This document shows positions 36,773 through 45,246 of a stretch of DNA of 64,000 nt, one piece after another. The notes under the pieces were generated by a model, which did no database searches, was not told the origin of the DNA, and saw nothing but the letters and a program-made list of their open reading frames with translations. Source of the stretch: Brevundimonas halotolerans. GTDB taxonomy: Bacteria > Pseudomonadota > Alphaproteobacteria > Caulobacterales > Caulobacteraceae. Positions within the stretch are counted from its first letter, which is position 1; the number at the start of each line of letters is the position of its first letter. The translations under genes were made by a program, and so were the position numbers. The DNA is taken from contig NZ_QTTA01000004.1 in the NCBI RefSeq assembly GCF_003730275.1, positions 20,045 to 84,044 on the forward strand, read 5' to 3'.

Positions 36773-36794
36773 TCCGGAAATTTCCAGTTCCGGA
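36773..36794. repeat. Inverted repeat TCCGGAA-N8-TTCCGGA
   Basis: A perfect 7-bp inverted repeat with an 8-base spacer in the divergent gap between the M13 peptidase and the Kef-type antiporter genes. It lies about 40 bases before the peptidase start and may be an operator or promoter element. Confidence 0.4.
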
Positions 36795-36900
36795 CCCTAG
36801 TCCGCTGTGGCCCGGATTCTCCTTAAAAAAAATTCATGATCGGTAGCAGAGATCGGAAACTACGGTTGTTCCGCCGTACCGCACTGCAGTATGCACAGGC

Positions 36901-38775
36901 ATGGCTTCACCCCACGGCGACGGCTCGGAATACAAGGACCTGCTGGTCTTTCTGGCGGCGGCCGGTGTGGTCGTGCCCCTGTTCAACCGGATCAAGATCA
37001 GCCCGGTGCTGGGCTTTCTGGCCGCCGGCGTACTGCTGGGACCCGACGGGCTGGGCCGGTTCGCCAATGACGCGCCCTGGTTGGCCTGGCTGGGCTGGCT
37101 GACGCTCGAGGATCGCGACCAGATCGCCCAGCTGTCCGAACTGGGCGTCGCCTTCCTGCTGTTCATGATCGGGCTGGAGCTGTCGTGGGAACGGCTCAAG
37201 TCCATGCGGCGGCTGGTGTTCGGCCTGGGGCTCAGCCAGATCGCGCTGGCCACTGCCGTGATCGCCGCCGGCTTCATGCTGACCGGCCAGACCTTCGTCT
37301 CGGCCATGGTGCTGGGCATGGGTCTCGCCCTGTCCTCGACCGCCGTGGTCATGCCGGTGCTGGCCGAGCGCAAGCGGCTGCACGGCGCCGCCGGGCGCGC
37401 CACCTTCTCCATCCTGCTGGCCCAGGACATGGCGGTGGCGCCGATCCTGATCACCGTCACCGTCCTCGCCACCCTCGCCCAGAGCGGCGGCGACCTGAAC
37501 CCGGCCGTGCTGGGCGCCGCCCTGCTGACCCTCGCCCCTGCGGCCATCGGACTGGCGGCCCTGATCCTGCTGGGGCGGCTGGTGCTGCGCCCCATGTTCC
37601 GCTCGGTCGCCAAGGCCCGCGCCCGCGGTCAGGGGCAGGAGATGTTCGTCGCCGCCAGCCTGCTGGTCGTGGTGGCTGCCGGCCTCGGCGCCCAGGCGGT
37701 CGGCCTGTCCATGAGTCTCGGCGCCCTCGTCGCGGGCGTCCTGCTGGCCGAGACCGAGTTCCGGCGCGAGGTCGAAATCTCGATCGATCCGTTCAAGGGC
37801 CTGCTGCTGGGCGTCTTCTTCATCGGCGTCGGCAGCGGCCTTGATCTGGATGCGGTGGCCGCCGACCCGTGGGGGGTCGTGGCGCTGGCCATCGCCATCA
37901 CCGTCGCCAAGATCGGCGTCATCTTCACTCTCGCGCGCCGTTGGGGCCTCGGCCCTCTGGCCGCGCTCGAGACCGCTCTGGTGCTGGGGCCCGCCGGCGA
38001 GTTCGCCTTCGTCATCCTGACCGCCGGCATGGTCGAGGGTGTCGCCCCGCCGGGCATCACCCAGTCGGTCCTGCTGTCGGCGACGATCAGCCTGTTCAGC
38101 ATCCCCTTCCTCGCCCTGCTGGGTCAGAAGCTGGCCACCCGCCGCATAGAGACCCAGGTCGATCTGCCGGCCGCCGCCCTTCAGCCCCCCGACTCCAGCG
38201 GTCAGGTCCTTCTGGTTGGCTATGGACGGGTCGGACGCCTGATCGGAGAGATGCTGACCGAGCACAACCAGACCTTCGTCGCCCTCGATACCGAGCCGGG
38301 GATCGTCGCCGGCGCCCGGCGCGAGGGGCTGAATGTCCACTACGGAGACGCCGGTCGCCGCGAGATGCTGGAGCTGTGCAACATCGCCACCGCCCGGGCG
38401 CTGGTCGTGACCATGGACGCCCCCGGCAAGGTGGATGAGGTGGTCCAGGCGGCCCGGGCCCTGCGCAAGGACCTGATCATTATCGCCCGCGCCCGCGACG
38501 ACCGCCACGCGGTGCGCCTCTACAGCTATGGCGTCACCGACGCGGTCCCCGAAACCACCGAGGCCAGTCTGCAGCTGGCCGAGAACACCTTGGTTGACCT
38601 CGGCGTGCCCATGGGGCTGGTGCTGGCCTCGATCCATGAGCGGCGCGACCGCTACCGCGATCTGTTCCAGGCCGCCCAGCCCGGAACCTCCGCGCGACCC
38701 AACCGGGCCCTGCGCCGCCATGTGTCGGCTGCGACCACCGGCCGCACCGATCCAGAGCCTGAGGGCGAGGGTTAA
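36901..38775 (+). CDS. Kef-type (CPA2) cation:proton antiporter with TrkA-N domain
   Basis: A 624-residue inner-membrane protein. About residues 10-400 form a CPA2 exchanger with twelve to thirteen helices (LGFLAAGVLLGPDGLGRF, FMIGLELSWERLKSMR, ALSSTAVVMPVL, ETALVLGPAGEFAFVIL). A cytoplasmic TrkA-N/RCK domain follows (VLLVGYGRVGRLIGEML, VALDTEPGIVAGARREGLNVHYGDAGRREML), which binds nucleotide. This is the KefB/KefC layout, K+ efflux with regulation by cytoplasmic ligands. No KefF/KefG accessory gene is adjacent. Confidence 0.93.
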   Translation: MASPHGDGSEYKDLLVFLAAAGVVVPLFNRIKISPVLGFLAAGVLLGPDGLGRFANDAPWLAWLGWLTLEDRDQIAQLSELGVAFLLFMIGLELSWERLKSMRRLVFGLGLSQIALATAVIAAGFMLTGQTFVSAMVLGMGLALSSTAVVMPVLAERKRLHGAAGRATFSILLAQDMAVAPILITVTVLATLAQSGGDLNPAVLGAALLTLAPAAIGLAALILLGRLVLRPMFRSVAKARARGQGQEMFVAASLLVVVAAGLGAQAVGLSMSLGALVAGVLLAETEFRREVEISIDPFKGLLLGVFFIGVGSGLDLDAVAADPWGVVALAIAITVAKIGVIFTLARRWGLGPLAALETALVLGPAGEFAFVILTAGMVEGVAPPGITQSVLLSATISLFSIPFLALLGQKLATRRIETQVDLPAAALQPPDSSGQVLLVGYGRVGRLIGEMLTEHNQTFVALDTEPGIVAGARREGLNVHYGDAGRREMLELCNIATARALVVTMDAPGKVDEVVQAARALRKDLIIIARARDDRHAVRLYSYGVTDAVPETTEASLQLAENTLVDLGVPMGLVLASIHERRDRYRDLFQAAQPGTSARPNRALRRHVSAATTGRTDPEPEGEG

Positions 38776-38925
38776 GCCCGGCCGTTCGCATTTTGGTCAT
38801 GGTTCGGTGTTGAAAGCGCCGTTTCCGCCCTCCCCGGCGACAGCAACCCTCTGCCCCCAACGGTCGTTCCGGTCAGGAGCCTGATCCGGCCTGACCGCCA
38901 AAGCCCCTGTGAGTGCCCCCCTTTC

Positions 38926-39597
38926 ATGCGTGATATTGTTCTGAACCCGCCCGTCGATGCCCCCGAAGCCCAAGGCTCGGACACGGGCGCCCGCCCGCTG
39001 AACCGCCGCCAGGTGGCCAAGCAGCGCACGCGCGGCAAGGTCATCGAGGCCGCCCGCAATCTGTTCGCCCAGCGCGGCTATGACGCCGCCACCATCCGCG
39101 ACATCGCCCGCGAGGCCGGCATGTCGACCGGCGCCGTCTTCGCCAACTTCCAGGACAAGTCGGAACTGTTCGACACCGTGCTGGCCGAGGATCTGGCCCG
39201 TCTGGCCGAGGCCCTGACGCGCGGCATCAAGACCGGCACCGACCTCAAGTCGCGCCTGCTCGGCGGCTTTGTCGCCGGCTATGAGGCGACGCTGGACCAG
39301 CTTCCCCTCGTCCAGGCCGTCGTCGCCCGCGCCTGGCACCAGCCGCTGCAGGACGCCCGGAAGGGCCGCGAACTGATCGCCCCGGTCATCGAAGGCCTCG
39401 AAAGCCTCGTCGCCGACGCCATCAAGGCGGGTGAACTCAAGCCCACCACGGACGCCGCCCTGGTCACCGAACTGGTCTGGGTCGCCTACCTCTCGAACTA
39501 TCGCCGCGCCGCCTACGACAGCTGGACGATCGACACGCTCAAGTCGCACCTCGAGCAGCAGATCGACATCATCCTGTCCGGCCAGCGCGCCCGCTAA
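38926..39597 (+). CDS. TetR/AcrR-family transcriptional regulator
   Basis: A 223-residue repressor-type regulator. The N-terminal helix-turn-helix is KVIEAARNLFAQRGYDAATIRDIAREAGMSTGAVFANFQDKSELF, preceded by a disordered, acidic 25-residue leader. The C-terminal all-helical ligand domain is unassigned. No exporter gene is adjacent; its targets cannot be told from context. A strong terminator follows. Confidence 0.92.
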   Translation: MRDIVLNPPVDAPEAQGSDTGARPLNRRQVAKQRTRGKVIEAARNLFAQRGYDAATIRDIAREAGMSTGAVFANFQDKSELFDTVLAEDLARLAEALTRGIKTGTDLKSRLLGGFVAGYEATLDQLPLVQAVVARAWHQPLQDARKGRELIAPVIEGLESLVADAIKAGELKPTTDAALVTELVWVAYLSNYRRAAYDSWTIDTLKSHLEQQIDIILSGQRAR

Positions 39598-39625
39598 CCG
39601 GACCGTCCCCCCGGCGATCTCCCGG

Positions 39626-39654
39626 AAAGGCCGCGACCCTCGTCGCGGCCTTTT
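39626..39654 (+). terminator. Rho-independent terminator of the TetR gene
   Basis: AAAGGCCGCGAC and GTCGCGGCCTTTT form a perfect stem around a four-base loop, with Ts at the end. It may work in both directions. Confidence 0.9.
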
Positions 39655-39878
39655 CGCTGCGCGGGTTCGGCGCGCAGAGATGGCGGCTGGTGAGGGTCGG
39701 CCAACGCCGGTCTATGAACGTCAAGCCCGCGTACGGGACGACGGAAAGATCGTGGCCCCCTCTGGAGTCATTAGGCGTGTCCGACTGACCCTGCATTCGG
39801 GAACCGCCTGATGAATTTTCGGCAGGGCAGAGGCGGCATTCTCAGGTATCACGGGTCGACATCAGACTGGAGGTACCA

Positions 39879-40097
39879 ATGAGCCGTCCCAAAAAATCAC
39901 TGTCGCCGGGTTTCAAACTGTTCATCGCGTTCTGCATCATATGCACGCTCGCGGTCTCCGGCTTCGTTGTGTTCGGCGATCAACTTGGCCTTCGCCCCGC
40001 TGCCCCTATGGATGGCGACGACGTCCCGTCCACGGCAAGGGACGCCCCGACTCCGCGCGTCGGCGACAACCTTGGCAAAAAGCGCAGTGGCGGCTGA
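39879..40097 (+). CDS. Small single-pass membrane protein, unknown function
   Basis: A 72-residue protein with a basic N-terminus (MSRPKKSLSPGFK), one membrane helix (about 14-33) and a polar, probably disordered C-terminal tail rich in Pro, Asp and Gly. A clear GGAGG stands six bases before the ATG. Family not recognised. The preceding 220 bases hold no other gene. Good ribosome site and membrane topology argue that it is real. Confidence 0.65.
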   Translation: MSRPKKSLSPGFKLFIAFCIICTLAVSGFVVFGDQLGLRPAAPMDGDDVPSTARDAPTPRVGDNLGKKRSGG

Positions 40098-40158
40098 TGC
40101 CACTCGGCGGGCGCGGATGCCGTGCCCGACGGGACCTTCGGGCTGGAAGGCCAACCCT

Positions 40159-41274
40159 TCAACTCTTCCACCTCAGGGTTTCGGGCTTGACCGGATTAAC
40201 AAACGCCCGCCCCTCGGCGCGGCTGCTGGCCCATTCGCGTTTCAGCTGCTGGTACCATTTGGCCTGACGGTCGGCGTCGTCGATCCACAGCATGGCGGGG
40301 TCGAAGGCGAGGCCCATGTTCTGCAGGTTCACCATGCCGCCATCCTGTTTCAGGAAGGCGCGCACACCTTGCCGCAGGATCGGCCGGGCCAGGGCAAAGA
40401 TCCAGTGGTCCGACCAGAACAGCTGGGTGATGCGGGTGCGGTCGGCCGTCTCCGGCGTCAGACACGTCAGGCCCAGCACCTGTTTGTCGCCGACCTGGAT
40501 ATGCTCCCAGCGATAGCCGGGCAGGCGGAAGGTGATCTCGGTCTCGGGCGTGCCGCCCAGCAATTTATAGGCCCGGCTGTTGGATGAGGGCCGGTGCCGG
40601 ACCATGGCAAAGCCCTGCTCGCGCGGCTCGAACGTTTTTTGCTTGTCGTGCATGGAGTGGCGCGAGCGCCACCACCATTGCTGATGGACATAGGGGCCGT
40701 GGGCCGGGTCCATCAGGCCGACCACCGCATGGTCGATATGGCTGTCGAAGACCATGGCCTCGACCAGACGCGGGGCGGGGCCGTCGGCGCCCGGAAAGGT
40801 CGGCGGCGGATGGTCAGGCTCGGCCGGGCGGCGCGGGTCGGAGGCGATCCAGACGAACACCATCCCCTGGCTTTCCGCGACCGGATAGGCGCGCACGCGG
40901 ATGCGGTCGACCTCGAACTCGGCGTCATCCGTCAGCGACGGGATGGCCGCGCACTGGCCGTTCAACCGGAACCGCCAGCCGTGATAGGGGCATTCGATGG
41001 TCTCGCCCTCGCCCGCGTGCTCGACCTGTCGGCCGGCCGACAGGGGGGCGGCCCGGTGGGGGCAGATGTCGCGCAGGGCATAGACCTGACCCGACCGGGT
41101 GCGGCCCAGCAGGACCGGCTCGTCCTGCAGCATATAGCGGGCCTGGCGGCCGGGCTTGAGCGCCGCGGCGGTCTCGACGAAATACCAGGTGTCCTTCAGG
41201 AAACCGCGCCCGAACGGCAGGGGAGCTGCCCTGGTGCGGGTCTCTGTCGGGGAGGGGGTCTCAACGGCCGTCAT
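40159..41274 (-). CDS. Rieske non-heme iron oxygenase, alpha subunit
   Basis: A 371-residue ring-hydroxylating-type oxygenase. The Rieske [2Fe-2S] ligands are C71-P-H73 (CPHRAAPLSAG) and C95-PY-H98 (CPYHGWRFRLNG). The mononuclear iron site is in FDSHIDHAVVGLMDPAHGPYVHQ. The C-terminal part resembles vanillate-demethylase and PaO-like oxygenases. No ferredoxin or reductase gene is nearby, so electrons must come from a partner encoded elsewhere. Start uncertain: an in-frame ATG 48 bases upstream adds a hydrophobic leader, and neither has a clear ribosome site. Substrate unknown. Confidence 0.88.
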   Translation of the reverse strand: MTAVETPSPTETRTRAAPLPFGRGFLKDTWYFVETAAALKPGRQARYMLQDEPVLLGRTRSGQVYALRDICPHRAAPLSAGRQVEHAGEGETIECPYHGWRFRLNGQCAAIPSLTDDAEFEVDRIRVRAYPVAESQGMVFVWIASDPRRPAEPDHPPPTFPGADGPAPRLVEAMVFDSHIDHAVVGLMDPAHGPYVHQQWWWRSRHSMHDKQKTFEPREQGFAMVRHRPSSNSRAYKLLGGTPETEITFRLPGYRWEHIQVGDKQVLGLTCLTPETADRTRITQLFWSDHWIFALARPILRQGVRAFLKQDGGMVNLQNMGLAFDPAMLWIDDADRQAKWYQQLKREWASSRAEGRAFVNPVKPETLRWKS

Positions 41275-41397
41275 GTCGGCTAGTGTTAGGACCAGAGCCG
41301 CCGCAACGCCAGCCTCTGCCATGGCTGTGACAGGGGTTGCGTAACGAAAGCACTTTTAATTATAAAGCGGCTATCTCCCGCTCGCAGGACGTCCCGC

Positions 41398-42309
41398 ATG
41401 AAATACCTTCTCCTCGCCGCCGCCCTTGCCCTGATGCCGCTCGCGGCCTGTGCCCAGACGCCGGCGGCCGCGCCGGCCGACCATGGCCATGTCCATGCCG
41501 ATTTCGAGTCGGGCCGCTTTCACGTGCGGGTCGAGGGCGAGGGGCGCGACATCATCCTGATCCCCGGCCTGACCTCGCATCCCGACATCTGGGAGCCGCT
41601 GGTCGCGCGGCTGGAGGGCGACTGGCGCGTCCATATGATCCATATTCAGGGCTTCGCCGGGGCTCCGGCCATGGACAACATCGACGGCCCCGTCTCGGCC
41701 CCCGTCGCCGAGGACATCGCCCGCTACATCCGCGAACAAGGCCTCGAAGACGCTGTAGTTGTTAGCCATTCCATGGGCGGCACCATCGCCATGATGCTCG
41801 CCGCCCGCCACCCCGACCTTGTCGACCGCCTCGTCGTCATCGACATGATCCCCTTCATGGGCAACGTCTTCGGCGGCGCCACCGCCACCCCCGCCTCCGT
41901 CACCCCGATCGCCGACCAGATCGGCGCCGGCATGGCGGCCTCGACCCCCGAACAATGGCGGGCCTCGGCCACGGCCAGCATCGTCGGCATGGTCCAGACG
42001 GAGAGCCTGCGCGCCGGGCCGATCGAGCACAGTGTCACCAGCGACCCCGGCGTGGCCGGGCGGGCCATGCGCGAGCTGATCGTCACCGACCTGCGCCCCG
42101 AGCTGGCGGCGATCACCGCCCCGACCGAGGTGATCTACGTCGCCTTCAACAATCCCGGCATGACGCCCGAGATCACCGACGGCATCTATGCCGCCTCGTT
42201 CGCCAATCTGGAGGGGGTGGTCCTGCGGCGCATCGACGACAGCGCCCACTTCATCATGCTGGATCAGCCAGATGCGCTGGCCGCGGCGATTAACGACTTT
42301 CTCGACTGA
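41398..42309 (+). CDS. Alpha/beta hydrolase lipoprotein
   Basis: A 303-residue alpha/beta hydrolase with a lipoprotein-type signal (MPLAAC, Cys18), so probably envelope-anchored. The oxyanion region is ILIPGLTSHPDIW, the nucleophile S125 lies in VVVSHSMGGTIAMM and the catalytic histidine in DDSAHFIMLDQP. The closest kinds are 2-hydroxymuconic semialdehyde hydrolase-like and haloperoxidase-like esterases. A histidine-rich stretch follows the signal (DHGHVHADF). The natural ester is unknown. Confidence 0.85.
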   Translation: MKYLLLAAALALMPLAACAQTPAAAPADHGHVHADFESGRFHVRVEGEGRDIILIPGLTSHPDIWEPLVARLEGDWRVHMIHIQGFAGAPAMDNIDGPVSAPVAEDIARYIREQGLEDAVVVSHSMGGTIAMMLAARHPDLVDRLVVIDMIPFMGNVFGGATATPASVTPIADQIGAGMAASTPEQWRASATASIVGMVQTESLRAGPIEHSVTSDPGVAGRAMRELIVTDLRPELAAITAPTEVIYVAFNNPGMTPEITDGIYAASFANLEGVVLRRIDDSAHFIMLDQPDALAAAINDFLD

Positions 42310-42332
42310 TCGTCGCCATTGTCATGCTTTCG

Positions 42333-42383
42333 ACGGAAATCCCCCGGAAGGTGACCTGACAAGGTTTCCGGGGTGATTTCCGT
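42333..42383. repeat. Long inverted repeat between hydrolase and PBP1A genes
   Basis: ACGGAAATC-CCCCGGAA (42333-42349) pairs with TTCCGGGG-T-GATTTCCGT (42366-42383): 17 base pairs interrupted by a single bulged T, with a 16-base loop. It lies 24 bases after the hydrolase stop. It may end transcription or form a structured element in the PBP1A leader; there is no immediate T-run. Confidence 0.7.
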
Positions 42384-42439
42384 TATCGCTTTTCGGCGCT
42401 AGAAGCGTTGAGGGGCATTGAACGGCCGAGAGGGTGACG

Positions 42440-44533
42440 ATGGCGGGCAACGCCTTTCTGGATCGACTGAAGCGCGGCCCCGGTGGAACGGGCCAGCGTA
42501 ACCTGTTGCACCGTATCCTGTACTGGAGCGTCGTGGCCGGCGTCTGGGGCCTGATCTTCCTCGTCGTGTTCTTTGCGGTCTTTGCCCGCGGCCTGCCGGA
42601 CACCTCGGCCCTCTACGACATCGATCGCCAGCCCTCGGTGACCTATCTGGACCGGAACGGGGCCCTGATCGCCGTGCGCGGCAGCCAGCAGGCCCCGCCC
42701 GCCGACCTTGAGGCCTTGCCCGACTATGTGCCGGCCGCCTTCATCGCCATCGAGGACCAGCGATTCCGCTGGCACCCCGGCTTTGACCCCGTCGGCATGG
42801 TCCGGGCCATGGTCGCCAATATGCGCGCCGGACGGGTGGTCCAGGGCGGCTCGACCATCACCCAGCAACTGGCCAAGAACCTGTTCCTGACGCCGGACCA
42901 GACCCTGCGCCGCAAGGGCCAGGAGCTGATGCTGGCCGTCTGGCTGGAGCTGAAATTCTCCAAGGACGAGATCCTCGCCCTCTATCTGAACCGCGTCTAT
43001 TTCGGGGCCGGCGCCTATGGCATCGAGGCGGCGTCGCAGCGCTATTTCGACAAGTCGGCCAAGGACCTGACGGTCGGTGAGGCCGCGCTGCTGGCCGGCC
43101 TGCTGAAGGCCCCGTCGCGCTATTCCCCGGTGTCGGAGAGCGAACGCGCCGCCGCGCGGGCCACCGTCGTGCTCGACGAGATGGAAGAGAGCGGGGTCAT
43201 CACGCCCGAGCAGCGGGCCGCCGCCGTGCTTGAGCCTGTGCGGGTGTCGCGGACGCTGGCGACCCAGCACGCCCAGTATTTCGTCGACTGGCTGGACAAG
43301 GAGATCCGGGGCCTGGTCGGGGAGCCGACCGAGGACCTGATTGTCGAGACGACCCTGGACCTGACGCTGCAGACCGCCGCCGAGCGGGCCGTCACCGGCG
43401 TGCTGCGAGAGAATGCCTCGCGCGGGGTAGAACAGGCCGCCCTCGTGGCACTGGACGGCGACGGGCGGGTGCGCGCCATGATCGGCGGCGCTTCCTATGC
43501 CGACAGCCAGTTCAACCGGGCCGTCGACGCGAGGCGTCAGGCGGGATCGGCCTTCAAGCCCTTCGTCTATCTGACGGCCGTCGAGGCCGGCTACACGCCC
43601 CAGACTCCGGTGATCGACGAGCCGATCCGCATCGGATCGTGGGAGCCCCGCAACTACTCCGGCCGGTTCATCGGTCGCACGACCCTGTCGAACGCGGTTG
43701 CCCAGTCGACCAATACGGTGGCGGTCTCGCTGGCCGACAGTCTGGGCCGGGACAATGTCTCCCGCACGGCGCGGCGGCTGGGGATCACCAGCCGCATCGG
43801 GCTTGAGCCCGCCATGGCGCTGGGGGCCGTCGAGGTCTCGCCCGTCGAGATGGCCCAGGCCTATGATGCCTTTGCCAATGGCGGCAAGCGGGTCACGGCC
43901 TATGGCATCAGCCGCATCCGCACCCGCGAGGGGCGGGTGATCTATCAGCGCTCGGCCCGCGAGAGCCGGCCGATCCAGGCCATCGCCAACCCGCCCCTGC
44001 TGTACATGAACGACATGCTGCGCGGGGTGATCACCTCGGGCACGGCGCGGTCGGTGGCCATCTCCGGGCGGGATCTGGCGGGCAAGACCGGCACGACCTC
44101 GGACTACAAGGACGCCTGGTTCGTCGGCTACACCGGCGGCTTCGTCACGGCGGTCTGGGTCGGCAAGGACGACAACACCGCCATGCGCGGCGTGACCGGC
44201 GGACAGGCCCCGGCGGCCATCTGGCGCGCCTTCATGACCGCCGCCCTGCCCCGGCTGGACGCGCCGCGCATCCCGGACGGCCCGCCCCTGCCCGAGGGCT
44301 GGCAGCCGCCCGATGCGGTCGGTGAGCTGATCGGCTCGATGGAAGACCCCTATGCCGATGAGATCGAGCGCGGCATCGAGCCGACGCCGGAGCCGCGTCA
44401 GCCCGAGCGGCCCTCGCCCGACCAGCCGGTCATCCGCCCGACCACGCCCCAGCCCGAGCGGCGGGATCCGGAAGTCCAGCGGCCTGAACCGGGCCTGCCG
44501 CCCGAGAAAAAGGCCGACCCGCTCTTCTTCTAG
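42440..44533 (+). CDS. Penicillin-binding protein 1A (bifunctional transglycosylase/transpeptidase)
   Basis: A 697-residue class A PBP that polymerises and crosslinks peptidoglycan at the inner membrane. One N-terminal anchor (about 30-50) is followed by the glycosyltransferase domain with catalytic E105 in FIAIEDQRFRWHPG, GGSTITQQLAKNL and NRVYFGAGAYGIEAA. The transpeptidase domain has S370 in AGSAFKPF, SxN as STN and K549 in GKTGTTSDYKDAWF. The tail of about 90 residues is Pro/Glu/Arg-rich and likely disordered. GAGAGG supports the ATG over a GTG six bases upstream. Confidence 0.95.
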   Translation: MAGNAFLDRLKRGPGGTGQRNLLHRILYWSVVAGVWGLIFLVVFFAVFARGLPDTSALYDIDRQPSVTYLDRNGALIAVRGSQQAPPADLEALPDYVPAAFIAIEDQRFRWHPGFDPVGMVRAMVANMRAGRVVQGGSTITQQLAKNLFLTPDQTLRRKGQELMLAVWLELKFSKDEILALYLNRVYFGAGAYGIEAASQRYFDKSAKDLTVGEAALLAGLLKAPSRYSPVSESERAAARATVVLDEMEESGVITPEQRAAAVLEPVRVSRTLATQHAQYFVDWLDKEIRGLVGEPTEDLIVETTLDLTLQTAAERAVTGVLRENASRGVEQAALVALDGDGRVRAMIGGASYADSQFNRAVDARRQAGSAFKPFVYLTAVEAGYTPQTPVIDEPIRIGSWEPRNYSGRFIGRTTLSNAVAQSTNTVAVSLADSLGRDNVSRTARRLGITSRIGLEPAMALGAVEVSPVEMAQAYDAFANGGKRVTAYGISRIRTREGRVIYQRSARESRPIQAIANPPLLYMNDMLRGVITSGTARSVAISGRDLAGKTGTTSDYKDAWFVGYTGGFVTAVWVGKDDNTAMRGVTGGQAPAAIWRAFMTAALPRLDAPRIPDGPPLPEGWQPPDAVGELIGSMEDPYADEIERGIEPTPEPRQPERPSPDQPVIRPTTPQPERRDPEVQRPEPGLPPEKKADPLFF

Positions 44534-45246
44534 ACCGCCAGGGCGTGCAGACCCGCGCCGTGCTGTCTCAGCCAGGCGCGGTGCGGCGCCGGGTCGCCGA
44601 TCAGCTGGGCCACGACCGCCCAGAAGCGGGGGCTGTGGTCGCCGTGGACTAGATGGGCGACCTCGTGCGCGGCCAGATAGTCCAGCACGGCAGGAGGCGC
44701 GAGAATCACCCGCCACGAGTAGCGGATCGTGCCCCGGCCCGGGGTGCAGGAGCCCCAGCGCGAGCGGGGGTCATTGATGGATACCTTCGGCAGGGGCAGG
44801 CCCAGCGTCCGGCAGTGGACCTCGGTCCGGGCCATCAGCACCTCGCGGGCGCGCCGCTTGAGGAAGGTCAGGATGCGCCGGCTCCAGGCTGCACCCTCTC
44901 CCCCCGCTGCGAGCACCGGGCCCTCGGGGGTGTCGGTCAGGCGGGCCGCGACCGCACCGGGCAGGGCCGCCAGGGTCACGTCTTCCCCCGCGACCGACAG
45001 GCGCTGCCCCGGGGCCAGACCGACGGCCACCGGCCGGTCGGCCAGCCGCGCGCGGATCCAGTCCGTGCGGGTGCGGGCAAAGGCGATCGCATCTACCAAC
45101 CGGCGCTCGCTGGGGGCCACCAGAACGGCCTCACCCGCGCGGGCGTCGATGCGGATCGACACGCGGCGGGCCCGCCGGTTGACCGACAGGCGCAGCGGCG
45201 CGCCGTCCGCCTCGAGGCTAAGCCGCTGCCCGTCGCGATACGTCAC
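44530..45246 (-). CDS. SprT/YgjP-like zinc hydrolase (DUF45, M48-type)
   Basis: A 238-residue YgjP-like metallopeptidase. The zinc motif is HEVAH in LAAHEVAHLVHGDHSPRFWAVV, preceded by the family signature INDPRSRWGSCTPGRGTIRYSWRVILAPPAVLDY. The GTG start (VTYRDGQRLSLEADG) with GAGG six bases upstream overlaps the end of phaZ by 29 bases, so the two are co-transcribed. Its 3' end overlaps the PBP1A gene by 4 bases on the other strand. Substrates of the family are not established. Confidence 0.9.
   Translation of the reverse strand: MTYRDGQRLSLEADGAPLRLSVNRRARRVSIRIDARAGEAVLVAPSERRLVDAIAFARTRTDWIRARLADRPVAVGLAPGQRLSVAGEDVTLAALPGAVAARLTDTPEGPVLAAGGEGAAWSRRILTFLKRRAREVLMARTEVHCRTLGLPLPKVSINDPRSRWGSCTPGRGTIRYSWRVILAPPAVLDYLAAHEVAHLVHGDHSPRFWAVVAQLIGDPAPHRAWLRQHGAGLHALAV

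Noticed and set aside
36907..38721. A 604-codon minus-strand frame rich in Gln, Gly and His
   Set aside because: It is antisense to the Kef-type antiporter; the composition is typical of a reverse-frame artefact.
39655..39878. GGAAC-type stress sigma promoter before the 72-residue membrane protein gene
   Set aside because: GGAAC is present at about 39799, but no CGTT occurs at the expected distance.
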